Assembly: GCA_009733575.1 (NCBI GenBank)
Contig: ML769706.1
Location: forward strand, 1-64,000
Reading direction: 5' to 3'
Origin: Gymnopus androsaceus JB14
Lineage: Eukaryota > Basidiomycota > Agaricomycetes > Agaricales > Omphalotaceae
DNA length: 64,000 nt
Below, in pieces: positions 35,766 to 48,234 of this stretch. The translations under genes and the position numbers were made by a program. The notes beneath the pieces are model-generated. The model saw only the letters and a list, made by a program, of their open reading frames with translations, did no database searches and had not been told where the DNA came from. Position 1 is the stretch's first letter; each line of letters starts with the position of its first letter.

Positions 35766-36130
35766 TCAGTCACACATCACTTAGGCTCAAAATCAACAGT
35801 TCATGGGAGGGTGTCACTAGTTGTTTCGGGCTGTGAACACCATGACAACTGAAACAAAATATATATTTTAAAAAATACTCCTCAAAAATGGTAAAAGTCC
35901 TTAAAAACACTGAAATCAGCCTTGATTTACTTACAAACAAGCCATTTCTTGCTTCAAAATAAGGTATCCACCATATCATGAGCTAGAAGGACAGGTGGAC
36001 TCAATGCCAGTGAACAGCTCACAGATTGGTACAGGTCACTGCACTTTGTGAACACTGAATCTTCTGAACAGCAGAGGTCACATGTCACATACTGTGAACT
36101 TTTGGTCAAAATGGTACCGTATACGGTTCT
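35766..36130. other. No gene; left flank of copia element
   Basis: AT-rich, with GTGAAC/GTTCAC words on both strands suggesting a small foldback repeat (about 35800-36100). The five bases GTTCT at 36126-36130 are the expected left copy of the copia target duplication, but the partner lies outside the window. Confidence 0.4.
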
Positions 36131-36493
36131 TATTAGAGTTACATTCCTAAATAGGAAGTAGCAGCAGTAAGTCCACACAGGACTTTAGTAGTAACAATCA
36201 CACAGATCGATGGGGGACAACATTGTTATTACAGGGTACGGTACCTAAGCTTATATACAGTCCTAAGTACAATGATATATCGGGCATGTGGCTACTGCGT
36301 GAATACTTGTGGCTACTGTCCATACGGCAAAGTGGGTACTACGAGAGAGCAAGTGGATATGGCAAGAGACTGAGTGGAGTTTGCAAGCCAATAACAGTGG
36401 AGTGCATGGGATGGTGATACAAACAAGTGGAGACTACGAGAAAGTGTTTCATGTATAGTTTGATAAGATATATTTACCTTTGATATTCCAACA
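36131..36493 (-). repeat. Copia 3' LTR (363 bp)
   Basis: On the minus strand it starts TGTTGGAATATCAAAGG directly after the polypurine tract and ends ...AACTCTAATA. It contains the same AGTAGCAGCAGTAAGTCCAC stretch as the copy at the right edge of the window. The far end is not a canonical CA. Confidence 0.85.
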
Positions 36494-36500
36494 CTCCCCT

Positions 36501-37399
36501 TCAAACCTTTGCTAATCCCATGGATGCTGCAAAGTGTTTGGCTTTCATCAAAGGTAAGGCTTTGGTGAAGATGTCTGCCGTCATGTTTTCCTTAGGGCAG
36601 TAAGTAAGACGAATTTTACCTTCCTTGATGATGTAGTGAATGAAGTGGTATTGGATATCAATATGTTTGGTCCTGGCATGAAAACAATCATCCTTCACCA
36701 ATGCGATGGCAGACTGATTGTCTGACATGATAGGGATTGCATGAGTAATTGGACCAAAGATTTCCAATAAAAGATTCCTAAGCCAGATCGCTTCCTTTGC
36801 CGCATGGGTCAAAGCGATATACTCAGCTTCCGTGGTGGATAAAGAAATGGTATCCTGTCATTTCGATAACCAAGATACTGCTCTGCCATTCAACATAAAA
36901 ACATACCCGGAAATAGCATGTCAATCCTCTTGGGACATACCATCTGCATCTGTGTAACCTTGGACTGTCTCCTGGTTGCTCCTACTGAGCCAAAAGTCTC
37001 AAGTGTATTTGAGATAGGCGTAGACATGTGTACACCATTCCAATGAGTGATGCCAGGGTTTTGTGAAAAGCGAGCAAGGATAGAGACTGCATACGTGATG
37101 TCAGGTCTCGTAGCAACGGATAAGTACTGGAGAGTGCCAAGTGCCTCTCTGTAGGGTTTGTCGTGCATAAAAGCAATATCCTCGACTGTTTTGGGTGATT
37201 GGTCTTTGGTGAGGTGGATGTGGGGATTGAAGGGAATAGAGAGTGGCTTTATATCCGAGAATCCATAGCAAGAGAGTATAACGTCAATGTATGACCGCTG
37301 GGATAAGTGAATTGTCCTATTATGGAGAGATCTTTGGATCTCAATCCCAAGTAGCCAATGGATTTCTCTGGAATCAACAACTTTGATTATAGCCCCAAT
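36501..37399 (-). pseudogene. Copia pol C-terminal part: RT end and RNase H
   Basis: From the KDZ junction the frame reads IKVVDSREIHWLLGIEIQRS, then PYREALGTLQYLSVATRPDI (the conserved copia RT tail). After a disrupted stretch (36813-36980) the RNase H follows, with MSDNQSAIALVKD, ARTKHIDIQYHFI and ENMTADIFTKALP. The connection between the two ORFs is shifted. RNase H would digest the RNA strand during reverse transcription. The piece is continuous with 48793-49384 once the KDZ element is removed. Confidence 0.88.
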
Positions 37400-37907
37400 A
37401 TCTTTCTCAGCCATAGCAGCTAGGGATCACATCAAGCCCTGTAATTGCCCAAGCTCTGGATTGATCAGGAAGAGTAGTTGCCCAAGTACCCAGTTATAGG
37501 GCAAATTGGTGATTAAATCCTGTTGGGTGATTACCCAACAGCCCCAATTAATGATTACTCTGCTCATAATCTATTGATAGTAGATATTGATTAAAGTAAT
37601 CACTTCCCAATTGGGACGATCTGGCCTGAACCGCCGACACTGAGATTACCGGGCCCGGCCACCTCTCCGGGCGGCCTGGACCTGGTTAAAAACAATGTCA
37701 AGAGGTTAGCTTAGGGATTGAACGGCAGACCCTTCACAATGAAGGAAAACTGGCACCAAAATCACACAGTTAATCCACTTCACTAAGGCATTAGATATAA
37801 TCTAGTAGGCTTACCGACTCATATGCCCTACTTTGCCATACACAATACAAGCAATAAATCTGTACATTCAATAAATTATCCATCGACGTACAATCCTGCA
37901 AGTAAGC

Positions 37908-40900
37908 TATGCCCAGCCAAGGTCTTCACCCTCATCATCATCATACAATCCCCCCCCTTCCTCTTCCTCATCCTCCTCGTCTGGCGTGTTTGATACTCCC
38001 AGCATCATACGGAGTTCCGTATCGATTGCATCTTCAGTGTGTTCCTTTCCATCAAGCGGCTTTTTCCAGTTACTGATGCACATGTCCTTCAACTGTCTCT
38101 GAACTGCGGCCTGCTTCAATGCGTAGGCTTTCAAGCCTTCACGAAGCACTTCGCTCTCCACACTCCTCCGACCTGCACGCTCAACCCACCATTCCGCTTT
38201 CCACTGCATGAATTCCACCGTACGTTGCATATCTTCTCGAGCATATTGAACCTCTTCCAAAGCCCTGCCTATCCGCGCGCGACTCCTTCCCCACTCCACA
38301 TGCAAAAGCTCATTATCATTGTCCGCGCCATCCTGAATGCTAACTGGAGTTGTTCGCCATATCCAAGATATTACTTGGCGCAATTGTCCCGTCCCGTCCC
38401 AGCGATCTCTTTCCTCGCTCAAAAGGTTCAGTTCCTCCTCCTCCGCCTCCAGCACTCCGTCCATTGAATCTTCTCCCTCATCATCCGGCCCCTCCTCATT
38501 AGTACCCCGTCTTCCTGGGCCCTTCTTCTTTTGTACATCAGTATAACTCTGTACGTCCCCATTACGCAGCGGCAACAATTCCTTTTCCCAATCTCCTGGT
38601 CCCAGCAGCAATAGCAATGCAGCGCGGTTTCGTCAATAGCGTTCCGCCCATCCTTTAGCACGATCATGAATTCCATCAATGATATCTCGAGAACGACCCC
38701 AATCTCTCTGTCCCCTGACATTGGCATTCTTGAATATGAGCATCCGCGTTTTTACACGCAGGGTATGGCGAAGACCTTGGAGAGCATCATGGCAACGTGC
38801 TTGGCAAAGGCAAATCTCCATATCGCATAAGCCCTCCATGCAGACACGATCCCACTCTTGCGCTGTCAGGGATGATGGAAACCAGATCTTTGCCTCTCCA
38901 TGGGTAGTTGTTTTCGTCTTTCGGATGCGGCGTACACTCCCATTTCTTGAATAAAGCCTCCCACTTTTGAACGAGTTCTTCAGGAAGAGAGTTCATCAGA
39001 CCCTCGTAAGCTTCGCGCTGTCGATTCCGATCTTGAAGCCCATCCTTGTATTTCTGCCAAAGAGTCTTTCCATGTCCTACATACTTCTCCCAGTTATGGA
39101 ACCCAAAATGGGCCTCGAGCACATCGATTCGAGTTCCTGGGCCCATGGTCTGTGTGGCGTTTCCCAGGATGTTATGAATCCCCCACAATCTCTCCAAGAG
39201 CTCCCAATCGGACATGCCCATGAGTAGAATCAGGTTTGCAGAGAACTGCTGGTGATTTTTTGTCTTGTGGGCCGGCTCATGAAACTTGCCAATGACTGGA
39301 ATGAAGGTGGTACCTGCAGGAGGACGCAAATCGGGAGGCCATTGGTTTTCGATCCTTGCAAACAGATTGATGAACCATTGGCAGACGATGTTGTAAGCCA
39401 CAATAACTAGCACAATGCCAAGGTATTGGCGGAGCACTGACGCAAACACATAGTCCATATTACCGTATCTGTAACAATTCCTTCAGATATATGTATCATA
39501 TAGAAAGCTATTCTTCATGTACCTTTTGCCTTTGTGTAGACTCCCAGCCCCGTTTGGCAGCCACATCTTGGCTTGCGCGCATCCTACAGCTCCTACACCT
39601 GTGTATTGTAAGCCCTTGGAGAACCACGTAGTGGCTTTGATAATGGCCTGAAACCCAACACAGGTACTTATCTGTATTCACAAATTGTTAGTAATGATTC
39701 GATAGCACAATTAAGAGAAATACGTACATCTTCTTCAGAGGCCAACAATAGGATGTATTTCTCATATGGTTCTTGTCGTACAAAGTATCCTTTTCCATCG
39801 TTCAGTCCTGGGTCTCTCGAGTGCGATGAGACAAGCTGCTCTTTCAACCGAAAGTTCGCATCCATTGCCACACGCAATGCATATAGATCAGCATTCTTTT
39901 TGTCACTCTCCCAACCTTTGGCAGATTTATACCTGGGTGAGGACACGAAGGGGCATTGCACAACCAATTCGCCATCAGCAGTCCTGCCACGCCGCTTGGA
40001 TCAGTGACCTCTACCGCACCGCTTAAGAAGCTTTTAGGTGTCGCCACTTGCAGTACCATCCGTACAAGAGCACGATACTCCAAAGATGATTCGATCAGTC
40101 CAGATAGGCATTCGGTGACTTTGCAGTAAGCCCGATAAAAATTGTCATGTGGAATGCCTTGGTCGTCAGCATCAGATGATGCAGGAGCTCCAGATAGCGA
40201 AACGTCGCGACCGTCTTGATTGCGACCATTCCCTTGGCTGACGGATAGTACCCTCTGCATAAGAGCTGGACGTGATTGTCAACCTTTTCTCGCCGCGTTC
40301 AGCAGCCACAGAAATAAAGCCTGGACTTCATGAATACCATTCGTATGTAAGACACGAAATTGCTTATGACATGGCACGTGGATTGGACACGACAAAGACT
40401 GGTGCATTAGCACTATTGGTAAACCTAAAGACCTAAGTGACCGTTCAATGAAACTGACCATCCTGCCATTCCTAAATACAGAGTTAATCTTGACAACACT
40501 TCAGGAAAAATTACTCGCCTCAACACGATGCAAAGGATTAAAGCGATGTCTTCTAAGACAGCACCTCCCGCACACCATATCCTCCATATTACAATCCCTG
40601 CAGTGAAACAGAGGCTTGCCTGGTTTGCCTTCCTTGCGTAACCAGCACTCCCCACATACTTGCTGGTTGAGGGAATTGCCTCTTCCGTTCAATTGCAATA
40701 GTTCATCCAAGAACGCGTCTTGCGAGTTAAGCCGCCAGTACAGGTGTGGACGCGACTAATGTGAGATGGTTGAGCATTGCATCAGAAGTTATGATAGAAT
40801 CATAAGAACTCACCGATTGTAGCGACTTCTTCTTCATCTTCGCTTTCGCTTGGGGTTGCAAAGAAATGCCTTCAAGTTTGTCCGGATAAATAGGCATGTT

Positions 40901-41146
40901 CCATAAGTCTTCGTTAGAGTTGTCAGATGGGGGGTCTAGAGCATAATCCAAACGATCTTCAGGCTCCCAATTTGCGACTTTAATCCACGATTTACTGCCT
41001 TTCTGAGGGGAGATGGGAATCGTCCTGGTAAAACCTTGGTTCACCACAACTTCCTGAGACCGACCGAATGTAAAGTCGTTGGTTCCAAGCGGAATTTCTT
41101 CAGTATACGCATTTTGTTTCGTGCGACAACGTTTTTTGGGCTGCAT
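37908..41146 (-). pseudogene. KDZ transposase with CxC2-like cysteine cluster
   Basis: The N-terminal exon is basic (MQPKKRCRTK). The next has a cysteine cluster, CGECWLRKEGKPGKPLFHCR and CNMEDMVCGRCCLRRHRFNP, as in the CxC2 domain of fungal KDZ transposases; such clusters are thought to bind DNA or chromatin. Then come HTNGIHEVQALFL, a segment with AMDANFRLKEQL and DPGLNDGKGYFV, and the catalytic core MDYVFASVLRQ, YNIVCQWF, PVIGKFHEPAH, MSDWELLERLWG, QTMGPGTR and HFGFHNWEKY. The C-terminal helical region ends in an acidic tail. Defects: the first catalytic Asp (YDxxCQW) is Asn at 39390-39392; the frame shifts near 38905; and there is an in-frame TGA at 38633-38635 where Arg is expected. Several GT-AG introns lie between 39460 and 40820. 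It is not functional as it stands. Confidence 0.85.
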
Positions 41147-41629
41147 GAGAGTAGGATGAAAAGATCAACGAGGAAGCGCCTAACAAAAGGGCACTTAGGC
41201 GTGTAATTTTCTTTCGTGAACTCTTTCATTGCTCACAAGAATCGCAGTTATTGACACATATTATTTACTTTGAGGCTACAGCAAAGGTATTTAGGTCACC
41301 GAGCTTATTTACTTGCAATAAACATGATATGTATATGTATGTGCCAGTAAGTAACAAACAACATATACTGGTATCGAGCACTTCTCATTCCAGGTTGTAT
41401 TTCGTGAACTCTTTCATTGCCTGTAGGCCAACACTAACTTGTCACCAACATCGAATTTAGGCGCATTTGAGCCCAAGGGCATCGTTATTGGAAGAAATAC
41501 ACCAGCCGTGGTGATATTCAAATGTGTCGGGGATAGTCAAATCAGGAACATGGCGCATCTGCCAAATCGGCAACATAGCGCTCTCTCACGTGGCACGTAT
41601 CTCTTCTTTCATCATCTTCGTTCCCTTCC

Positions 41630-42109
41630 ATGAAATTTCAAGAGCAATATGGACCGGAACATGTTAAACGGGATTACTCGTACGAGGAGGACCGGGAAGA
41701 AGTAATTCAAGAAGGCTGGGCCCCGCACATGATCAAGGAAATTATCCGTGGTAGGCATGAACAACGTCGATATTACTGTAGGATAATGTACGGGAGAGAA
41801 TATTATCAAAAGTATGGAACCCAATAGTTTTTCTAGTGCAGCCTGACTGACGCGAGCTACATGACAGGAACAAGGACTTGTTACTCGCACGAACGTCTGT
41901 CTGGAACAAGACGTTTGTTCGTCCATTGACATTATACGGAGGAAACATGCTGAATATTGTTGCTTAGGCGGTCCCAAGACTTATCTCGCAGTGCGCCTGA
42001 AGTTCAACACTCAGTCAAAGAGAGCCATTGCCAGGCTCAGGCGCGATATTGGAAAAGAAACCGTGTCCGCCTTGCAGAAAAGGAGAAATTGCGACGTGCA
42101 AGGAAATAG
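41630..42109 (+). CDS. Small basic protein, uncertain
   Basis: The first ORF (41630-41827) reads MKFQEQYGPEHVKRDYSYEE and later RGRHEQRRYYCRIMYGREYY. A second open stretch ends at 42109 with RYWKRNRVRLAEKEKLRRAR, followed by TAG. Together they may form a short two-exon gene with a basic helical end, a composition often seen in small genes carried by basidiomycete transposons. Splice sites were not fixed, and no family was recognised. Confidence 0.3.
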
Positions 42110-42255
42110 GTATGTGCTCTCGGTTTTTAGACTCACTGATTCTCATTGACTGTGTGTTCAAGGTGCTCTTCCATCTGCGCTTTATGTAGTACGATGTAAA
42201 TTCAATTTTTGTTTATTGTTGACTCTCTCGCAATTCATCACTACCACTAAGTTAA

Positions 42256-42700
42256 AGCAAACTCCAAGAAATCAACTCCAGGTCTCGCAGCTCTTCCAGC
42301 GCCAGCTCATACTCTTTTAGTTCTCGCCCTTCATCCTCCAATTTCTTTTTGCTTTCCTGTGCTTTACTAAGATGCATGGCATGAGTTTTAGTGGCCGCGG
42401 CAATCCGCCTTTTTTTCGCCTCAATTTTGGTATCAATCTCGATGAGTCGTTCTTGGACCTGGACTCCGGTAAATGTGGGTTGAGAAGCACTGTGATCCCT
42501 AGCCTTCTCGCTGCATCGGTATACTGCAGAGGTGTTCTTTAGTTTTTGCTTGTAAAACCAATGTTACTGTGACTTACATTGGATGCTGGCCCAGAAAGTA
42601 ATGTCAAGGACATCGAGGGAAGTATCACAATCTTCCTTTCCCGCCCAGGTGGGTCCCTTATCATTGAAATCACTCCAAATGTTGTTGAGTGTATGAATTC
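42256..42700 (-). CDS. Coiled-coil accessory protein in KDZ element
   Basis: Two minus-strand exons join across a GT-AG intron (about 42524-42580). The first gives LTRIHTLNNIWSDFNDKGPT and TSLDVLDITFWASIQ. The second gives RLIEIDTKIEAKKRRIAAAT and KAQESKKKLEDEGRELKEYE, ending ISWSLL and TAA. The second exon is a strong heptad-like coiled coil. The N terminus could not be found, because no in-frame ATG precedes the first exon directly. It may be the last part of a larger gene, possibly the neighbouring one upstream. Confidence 0.4.
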
Positions 42701-42969
42701 TGGTCAGGGATCCATCAACAGGAGAGGGTTGTGACTGGGTTCATTTGTGGAGAGAGCTCATAATGCTGTATATTGCAGGCTTATGCATGAGCAGAATTAT
42801 ATGCAAAATCCGCTTGTCAAGCCTTTGGCAATTTTTTCCTTGGATCCGAAGTTCGCTCATTCGTGGCCCTTTTTTCAGGATTTTCTTTTAACAGTTTCTG
42901 ATCTCTATCCAACTCGAAACAGTGTTGTTTAGGGTTCGGAACAAGCAAGCAATCTACATAGGCTTAGGT

Positions 42970-44741
42970 TTAAGTAGGAGGAGGGAAGAATGCGAGCGCA
43001 ATGGAACGCAAGTCGTGAAGCAATTGTGAAGTCTCCTCCAGCTTCTCTACCACTCTTTCAACCTCCCTGCGCTCATCCACTGCACAGTGATAAGCATCCA
43101 GCAACCTGTCAGCCTCCTGGGATCGCCGGGTGCGCTCGAGCTTACAGGCAGCAAGGTCCTTCTCCACAGATGCAAGCCGCAACTCAATCTAGGGCCCCAT
43201 GAATGTTGGGAAGGCAGCATGAGAATGTTGTGCCACAACGCTGCAGGCATGGACTACAATACATTTCAGTACTCTTGTTCGCTGAATAGAACAAATATTT
43301 TACGCTGTAGTTGTGCCCATGTTCCGGATTCTTCATGATCGAGATGAGCTGGGTGGTCCGAGCGACCATGCCAAGTGAGGGGAGCCATACGAATGTCTTC
43401 TCGGACATGATTCAAGCTCGAGTCAACTAGAGCACCATTAGGAAAGGGGTTATCTTCTGCGTTTCGAGGATCCCAAGAATTGCGACGGGATTGATTCCAG
43501 GCGCCGGGTTCCCCCCAGGAACCAGCTCCTGTATCTCCTCGGCGAGTACCAACCAGCCAACCACTATCTGGGCCATTTTGGAGGTTGTTTGCAGGGGCTG
43601 AGACATCTTCCTTGTCATCTTTCTCGGAGGAAATATCTATGTGAGGGGACGATGAGGGCATCTGGGTAGAAGGAATGGAGGAAAAAGTGAGAGTTCCAAA
43701 CAGCATAAGATCAGCAAAATTATTCCGCATGGTAATAAAGACATGCGTATCACTAAAATCGATTGGATCGTCTGTAAGGATCTCACACTGAATTTTGGGG
43801 GCGAAAATTTGGCAGTTATATAACAAATATGAGAATATCGAATTTGACCCTAGGCATACATATCACATAATCTCTAAGCCTGACAATGATTCCTCCAAGT
43901 TATCTGTAGTGTCTAAGATTGTTAGCGGGGGAGCACCTGCACGGCCGAGGTACGCATCGGTATATGCTTCACGAGCTTCATTCCAGTGGCTGTAGCTCCT
44001 CTGGTGCGATCCCGATATACCGTGTGTATATACTTTTGCTTGACCATACCTAGATAAATCGTAAATTTTAGTGAACAGTCAAGGAGGTCCGGCAAAACAT
44101 ACCAGTTGCCGAAAATTCCGACCTGTGTACCAGCAAATACAACATAGAATTTTGATCCGTTGACTCGCTGAGGTTGCACAAGATCCTGGGGGTGTGGGAT
44201 GGCAGGGTGTATTGTTTCACCCGCAAGGGAATTGCTCACAGACAAGGCGGACGACAGTGAAGGTGAATGCGGGAGTGCAGGAGCTTGCCTACAGCTCCAG
44301 GAGGGCGTAGAAGGCGATGCTGGGTGCCCAGGAGTTTGTATCGAGCCGCGGGAGGGTATAGGAGAGGTAGGTAGAGCATTGGCAGTTCTAGGCGTGCGAG
44401 GAGAGGCAGGTGGAGGAGAAGGAGGATTAGGAGTCCTGGGTGTTCGAGGAGATGCAGGAGAGGAGGATGTGGACGCGCTAGACCGCGGTGTCCGGGTACA
44501 GCTGGAGAAACATGCTCTGTATTGGTGGTTGGAGAAGGAGCGTTTCCCTGGGTGGAAACAGCTGATGTAAAGGTCCTAGTAACGACTGTATCTAGAAAAA
44601 GGCTTCGTGAGTAGCGAAGACAAGAAAAAATTGAAGGAACTTACTCCGGGTAATGCTGCAAGTGATTTCTACATCCGTAAAGGAGCCTAAAAGTTCTTGA
44701 ATGAGTTCAGTTTCTTTAATGAGAGGAGAAAAGGTCACCAT
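42970..44741 (-). CDS. Protein with RNase H1 N-terminal (viroplasmin-like) domain
   Basis: The start is likely MVTFSPLIKETELIQELLGS at 44741. After an intron comes a Ser/Pro/Thr linker with RTPRSS and SPASPRTPRTP repeats. Then comes VNGSKFYVVFAGTQVGIFGN W, a 50-60-bp intron, and YGQAKVYTHGISGSHQRSYS HWNEAREAY. This pattern (YVV.G...GI..W, then G.sG...k.y..w.eA..a) is the RNase H1 N-terminal domain, which binds RNA/DNA hybrids. The C-terminal part has FITMRNNFADLMLFGT, a long Ser/Asn/Trp-rich region, and a final helix (VERVVEKLEETSQLLHDL). A frame change near 44500 in the linker may be an extra intron or an indel. No nuclease domain is attached. It lies entirely inside the KDZ element. Confidence 0.6.
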
Positions 44742-45016
44742 TGCCCCAATCTACGCGCGTACAAACTGTCTGGGGCATGATAGATGAGGTTGATGATGGT
44801 AAGTGATAAGAGAATCACAAGAATTACGAGCCCAGATCTGGTGCAGATAATTTCCAATTTGCTTGCTGATGCGCAAAGGGCGCTGAACGCGAAAAGAGGA
44901 AAGGAAATAGGGTTGTGACGCATGAAGGGGCGGCCGAACGCGAAAAAAGAGCGAAAATTCCTTCTGCATCCTCAGTTCTCTTCTCAACAATTTGTGCAAA
45001 ATCACTCACCTTCACA

Positions 45017-48000
45017 ATGCCTTCTGCTCCTGCTTTCAGTGATCTACATCTGAAGTTTTTGCACAAAGCTTCCGCCGAATACAGTAAAGATACCAGCGGA
45101 GAAGACTGGGACAATGGACAGTTTTGTATTGCAAACGATTCACCGATTTATCAAGCGTTTCCCAGTCAACTTGGGAGACAAAGAGGATCCAACAAAAGAA
45201 TCATACGATGCTGTAGATGATTCCGTTGTGGACCCTGAGGTCCCAATGCCAGAGCTGGGCACCAAGGAGTACGACGACGAGGTTATAGTCCGAAAGAATC
45301 AGGCGGATAGACATAAGGCGCTTGGAAAGGTATGACTCACCGGACATGTGTAGTTTATGACGCGTCAATCTAACTCTTCCCATCTTCATCCAGAAAATTC
45401 GTAATTGGCTCAATTATCATGCCAAAAACCTCAAAAGTACCAACACCATCCTACGCAGCGGTGAAGGCAAAGTCACTCAAGCTGTAGAAATGCACGCTCG
45501 GCTTCTTAATGGCGTCGGATTGGCCATCCCAAGAAAAGTACAGGTCCGAACCTCTGGGCGCATGCCAACCCTGAAATCGTCACAAAACTTATTGCTCAAA
45601 ATGAACTCGACGCACAAAGGAAACAAGAACGTCAAGCAGCGAATAAGCAGAAGGACCAGCAAAGTGGTAATTCTCGCGCGAAATCCGCTGCTGGTCCTTC
45701 GACTGCTGCACCAAATACTGGAACGTCAACGGAGGCGATGGCGGTGGATCAGTCGGAGGGAAGTAGCGCTCCCAAGCACAGAAGGAACGATTTGGCTGCC
45801 AGAAATGGCATTGTTATGTCGGGATTCAATGCGTTGCCACTCGAAGAGAGGAATGAATGGGAACAAAAGGCCATTTCTGAGCTTGGGCAGGCCAGGGCCG
45901 AGTACGACCAAATCGTGAAAGACCCGCCATCCGAGGTACCTAAGGATCGTCAGACGTGAGTCGCTTTTCTGTTTTTGTTTTTAAAAAAGATCCGTACATG
46001 GCTAACTTGCGGCTTTTTGACTTTGTCAGTTGTATCGACAACCTACCAGATTTTATGCAGTCCGTATGCAATGTAGTGCAACAGTGCACGGGGTGGCCTT
46101 GTGGGATGTGGGCTGGTGGACCTCAACCGGCGCAGGGTGGAAGGCCTATGGTTACAGCGTAATTTATTCTCTATGCTGTTGCCAAATTATTTACTAATGT
46201 AGACTGTTTTTAGAGCTTCTAGTGGTTCAGTTCCTGGTCACCCAGAAATGACTTTTTCGAAGACTGAGCGAACCGCTTGGAAGGAAAACGTATTGCCAGC
46301 AATCGCAGGATTTCTTCAAAAGGTTTTTTGTGCGTAGTGATATTCATTCTAATGTGTCTGATAGCTCCCGAGGAATGCAAGGCTTGGGCTTTGACTACCG
46401 AGGAACTCGCTAACAGAGGGGACGAACCTATCGAGAAGGAAGACGGAGATGACATTTCAAGATGTCATCTCAATATCCTTGGATTCGAAGCTCCCGAGAC
46501 CTCATCCACCGGTAACGATAATCATACCGAAAGTTCTACGAAGCAGGGAACTGCCCACGATTCCACTAATTCGAATTCGCAACAGTCCCAAGAGGTGACT
46601 TCCACAGCCAAAGGCATGGCTGGGTCGAGTAAAGAGGTGGCTGGTAAAACTGATAAGAAGCGCGGATCAAAGTCAAAGAGGATCGTTGAAACGTCATTTA
46701 CTGGGAAGAAGGCAACGGAAGACTTGGCTAATGGCGGAGCGGTCAGGGATTCAGTGAAACCAAAGGGGAAGGGCAAGCAGACAGCTGCAGAACCAAAAAC
46801 ACTCTCTGACAAGGAGAAAGCTGAACAGGCTCCTGCAGCCCACCGAGCTCTTCTCCTGCTCTTGCTACATCCTTGCGCCCGAAGCCCACTCCCATTCCCA
46901 CTTCGAGGCCAAAACCCACTCCCACTCCCACTTTGAGGCCAAAACCCACTCCCATTCCCATTCCCACCTCCAGTTCGAAATCCACTCCTGTTTCCATTCC
47001 TACAAGAGGAGGATCACCTACTCGAGAGCACTCGCCAGCTCTTTCGCCTCCTACAGGTCTATCAGATAGTCTTTTTAGACTCTCTCCCCCTCACCGAAGT
47101 ACAACTAGAGCCTCCACGGTGTCTTCTCCTGGACCATTGCCATCTATATCTTCCAGTCGAGCGCTATCAAGTCGCGGAACTCCTCTGGCAGATTCTATCT
47201 TCGCTGCCTCTCCACCTTGCAAGTCGCCTGAACAACGCATTCCCTCAGCAAATGCAGCTCAGATGTCCAGGGAGGATACAGATCATATGGATGGTGCAGG
47301 CGCAGTCTCGGATGACATGAGCATTGGTAGCGAGGCTGTCTCTGTCGATCCACTCGGTGATGTAAACATGGAAGTCGATGACTCGAGTAGAAAAAGAAGT
47401 CAAAACGAGTCTGGTCAAGACACGGACATTTCTGTCAAAGCTGCCAAGCGTCGTCGCGGTACACAGGCTGAAATTCCTGTGGCTGAGGAAACCCGGGTGA
47501 CAAGGGCGAGAGGAAAGGTTGCTGCATCTGGAGGGCAGAAAAGATTGTTGAGAGTGGGAACGAAGGGAATGAAGAAGATTGAAGCAAGTGTAGCTGACGA
47601 GGAGGGAGGGGGGAAAGGGGAAAATAGCTTGAAGGATAGCCCGACCGATATTGAATTCCCAGAACTTCCAGCGCGCGCACCTGAATACGTCAAGCGGTCT
47701 TTGGAGCTCTTTGTAACGGTGGGGGCAAACAATTTCAGGTGGAAGGCTTTAGTGAGAGCTTGGCTTGCAAAGGAGAAACAAGCGGGGTACAAGGCGAGGC
47801 AAGGATCTTTGGGAATTTCCAAGCAGGATTGTCCGATCGCAGTAGGAATGTGGATCAACCGAGGTCGCAAGAAATTCGACCCCAGAATTGATTTGGACAA
47901 CCACGCCCTTAGGTTTAGCAAATGGTGGGGAACAATGCAACCGGAGGACAGAGTGGAGGAGAGAGTGGAAGAGGGAGAACCAGAAGAACCTGAAGATTCT

Positions 48001-48234
48001 TTCAACATTTGCTATTCCCGGGACGGTACTAATTGGGGCTGGGATGATATCTTCATTTTCGGCCCTAACGGTGCAGTCAGTATCATTGCGGCATTGGTTT
48101 GGTGGATGGAAGCGGTGGGGGTGTTTAAGGAGAAAGCGAATGGGAAAGGTTTTCGGCAGCAGCAGGAAGCAGCGGTCCATGAGGAGAAGCTGACGGAGGC
48201 ACTTGAGGATGTCTACTACGTTTCCGGTGTTTGA
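45017..48234 (+). CDS. Large KDZ-element accessory protein
   Basis: Blocks occur in the order seen in a protein type common near basidiomycete transposons. They are FSDLHLKFLHKASAEYSKDT; IRNWLNYHAKNLK (basic helix); NLWAHANPEIVTKLIAQNEL; LPLEERNEWEQKAISELGQA (HMG-like helix); QCTGWPCGMWAGGPQPAQGG; a Pro-rich stretch of PKPTPIPTSRPKPTP repeats; a disordered region with basic clusters; then a folded C terminus with FRWKALVRAWLAKEKQAGY, DCPIAVGMWINRGRKKFDP, ALRFSKWWGTMQPEDR and VSIIAALVWWMEAVGVF. It is uncharacterised; DNA or RNA binding is my inference from the basic helices. The frame changes near 45110, 45540 and 46830, where no clear intron fits, so it may be decayed. The start ATG at 45017 is the first in frame with the conserved N-terminal helix. 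Confidence 0.55.
46870..46975 (+). repeat. Coding minisatellite (PKPTP repeats)
   Basis: Imperfect repeats of CACTCCCATTCCCACTTC and GAGGCCAAAACCCACTCCCA encode the Pro/Thr-rich linker of the accessory gene. The two overlapping reading frames both stay open here, which makes frame assignment in this part uncertain. Confidence 0.75.

Noticed and set aside
41041..41229. Upstream extension of the KDZ transposase start
   Set aside because: The frame differs from the MQPKKRCRTK exon and has no conserved residues.
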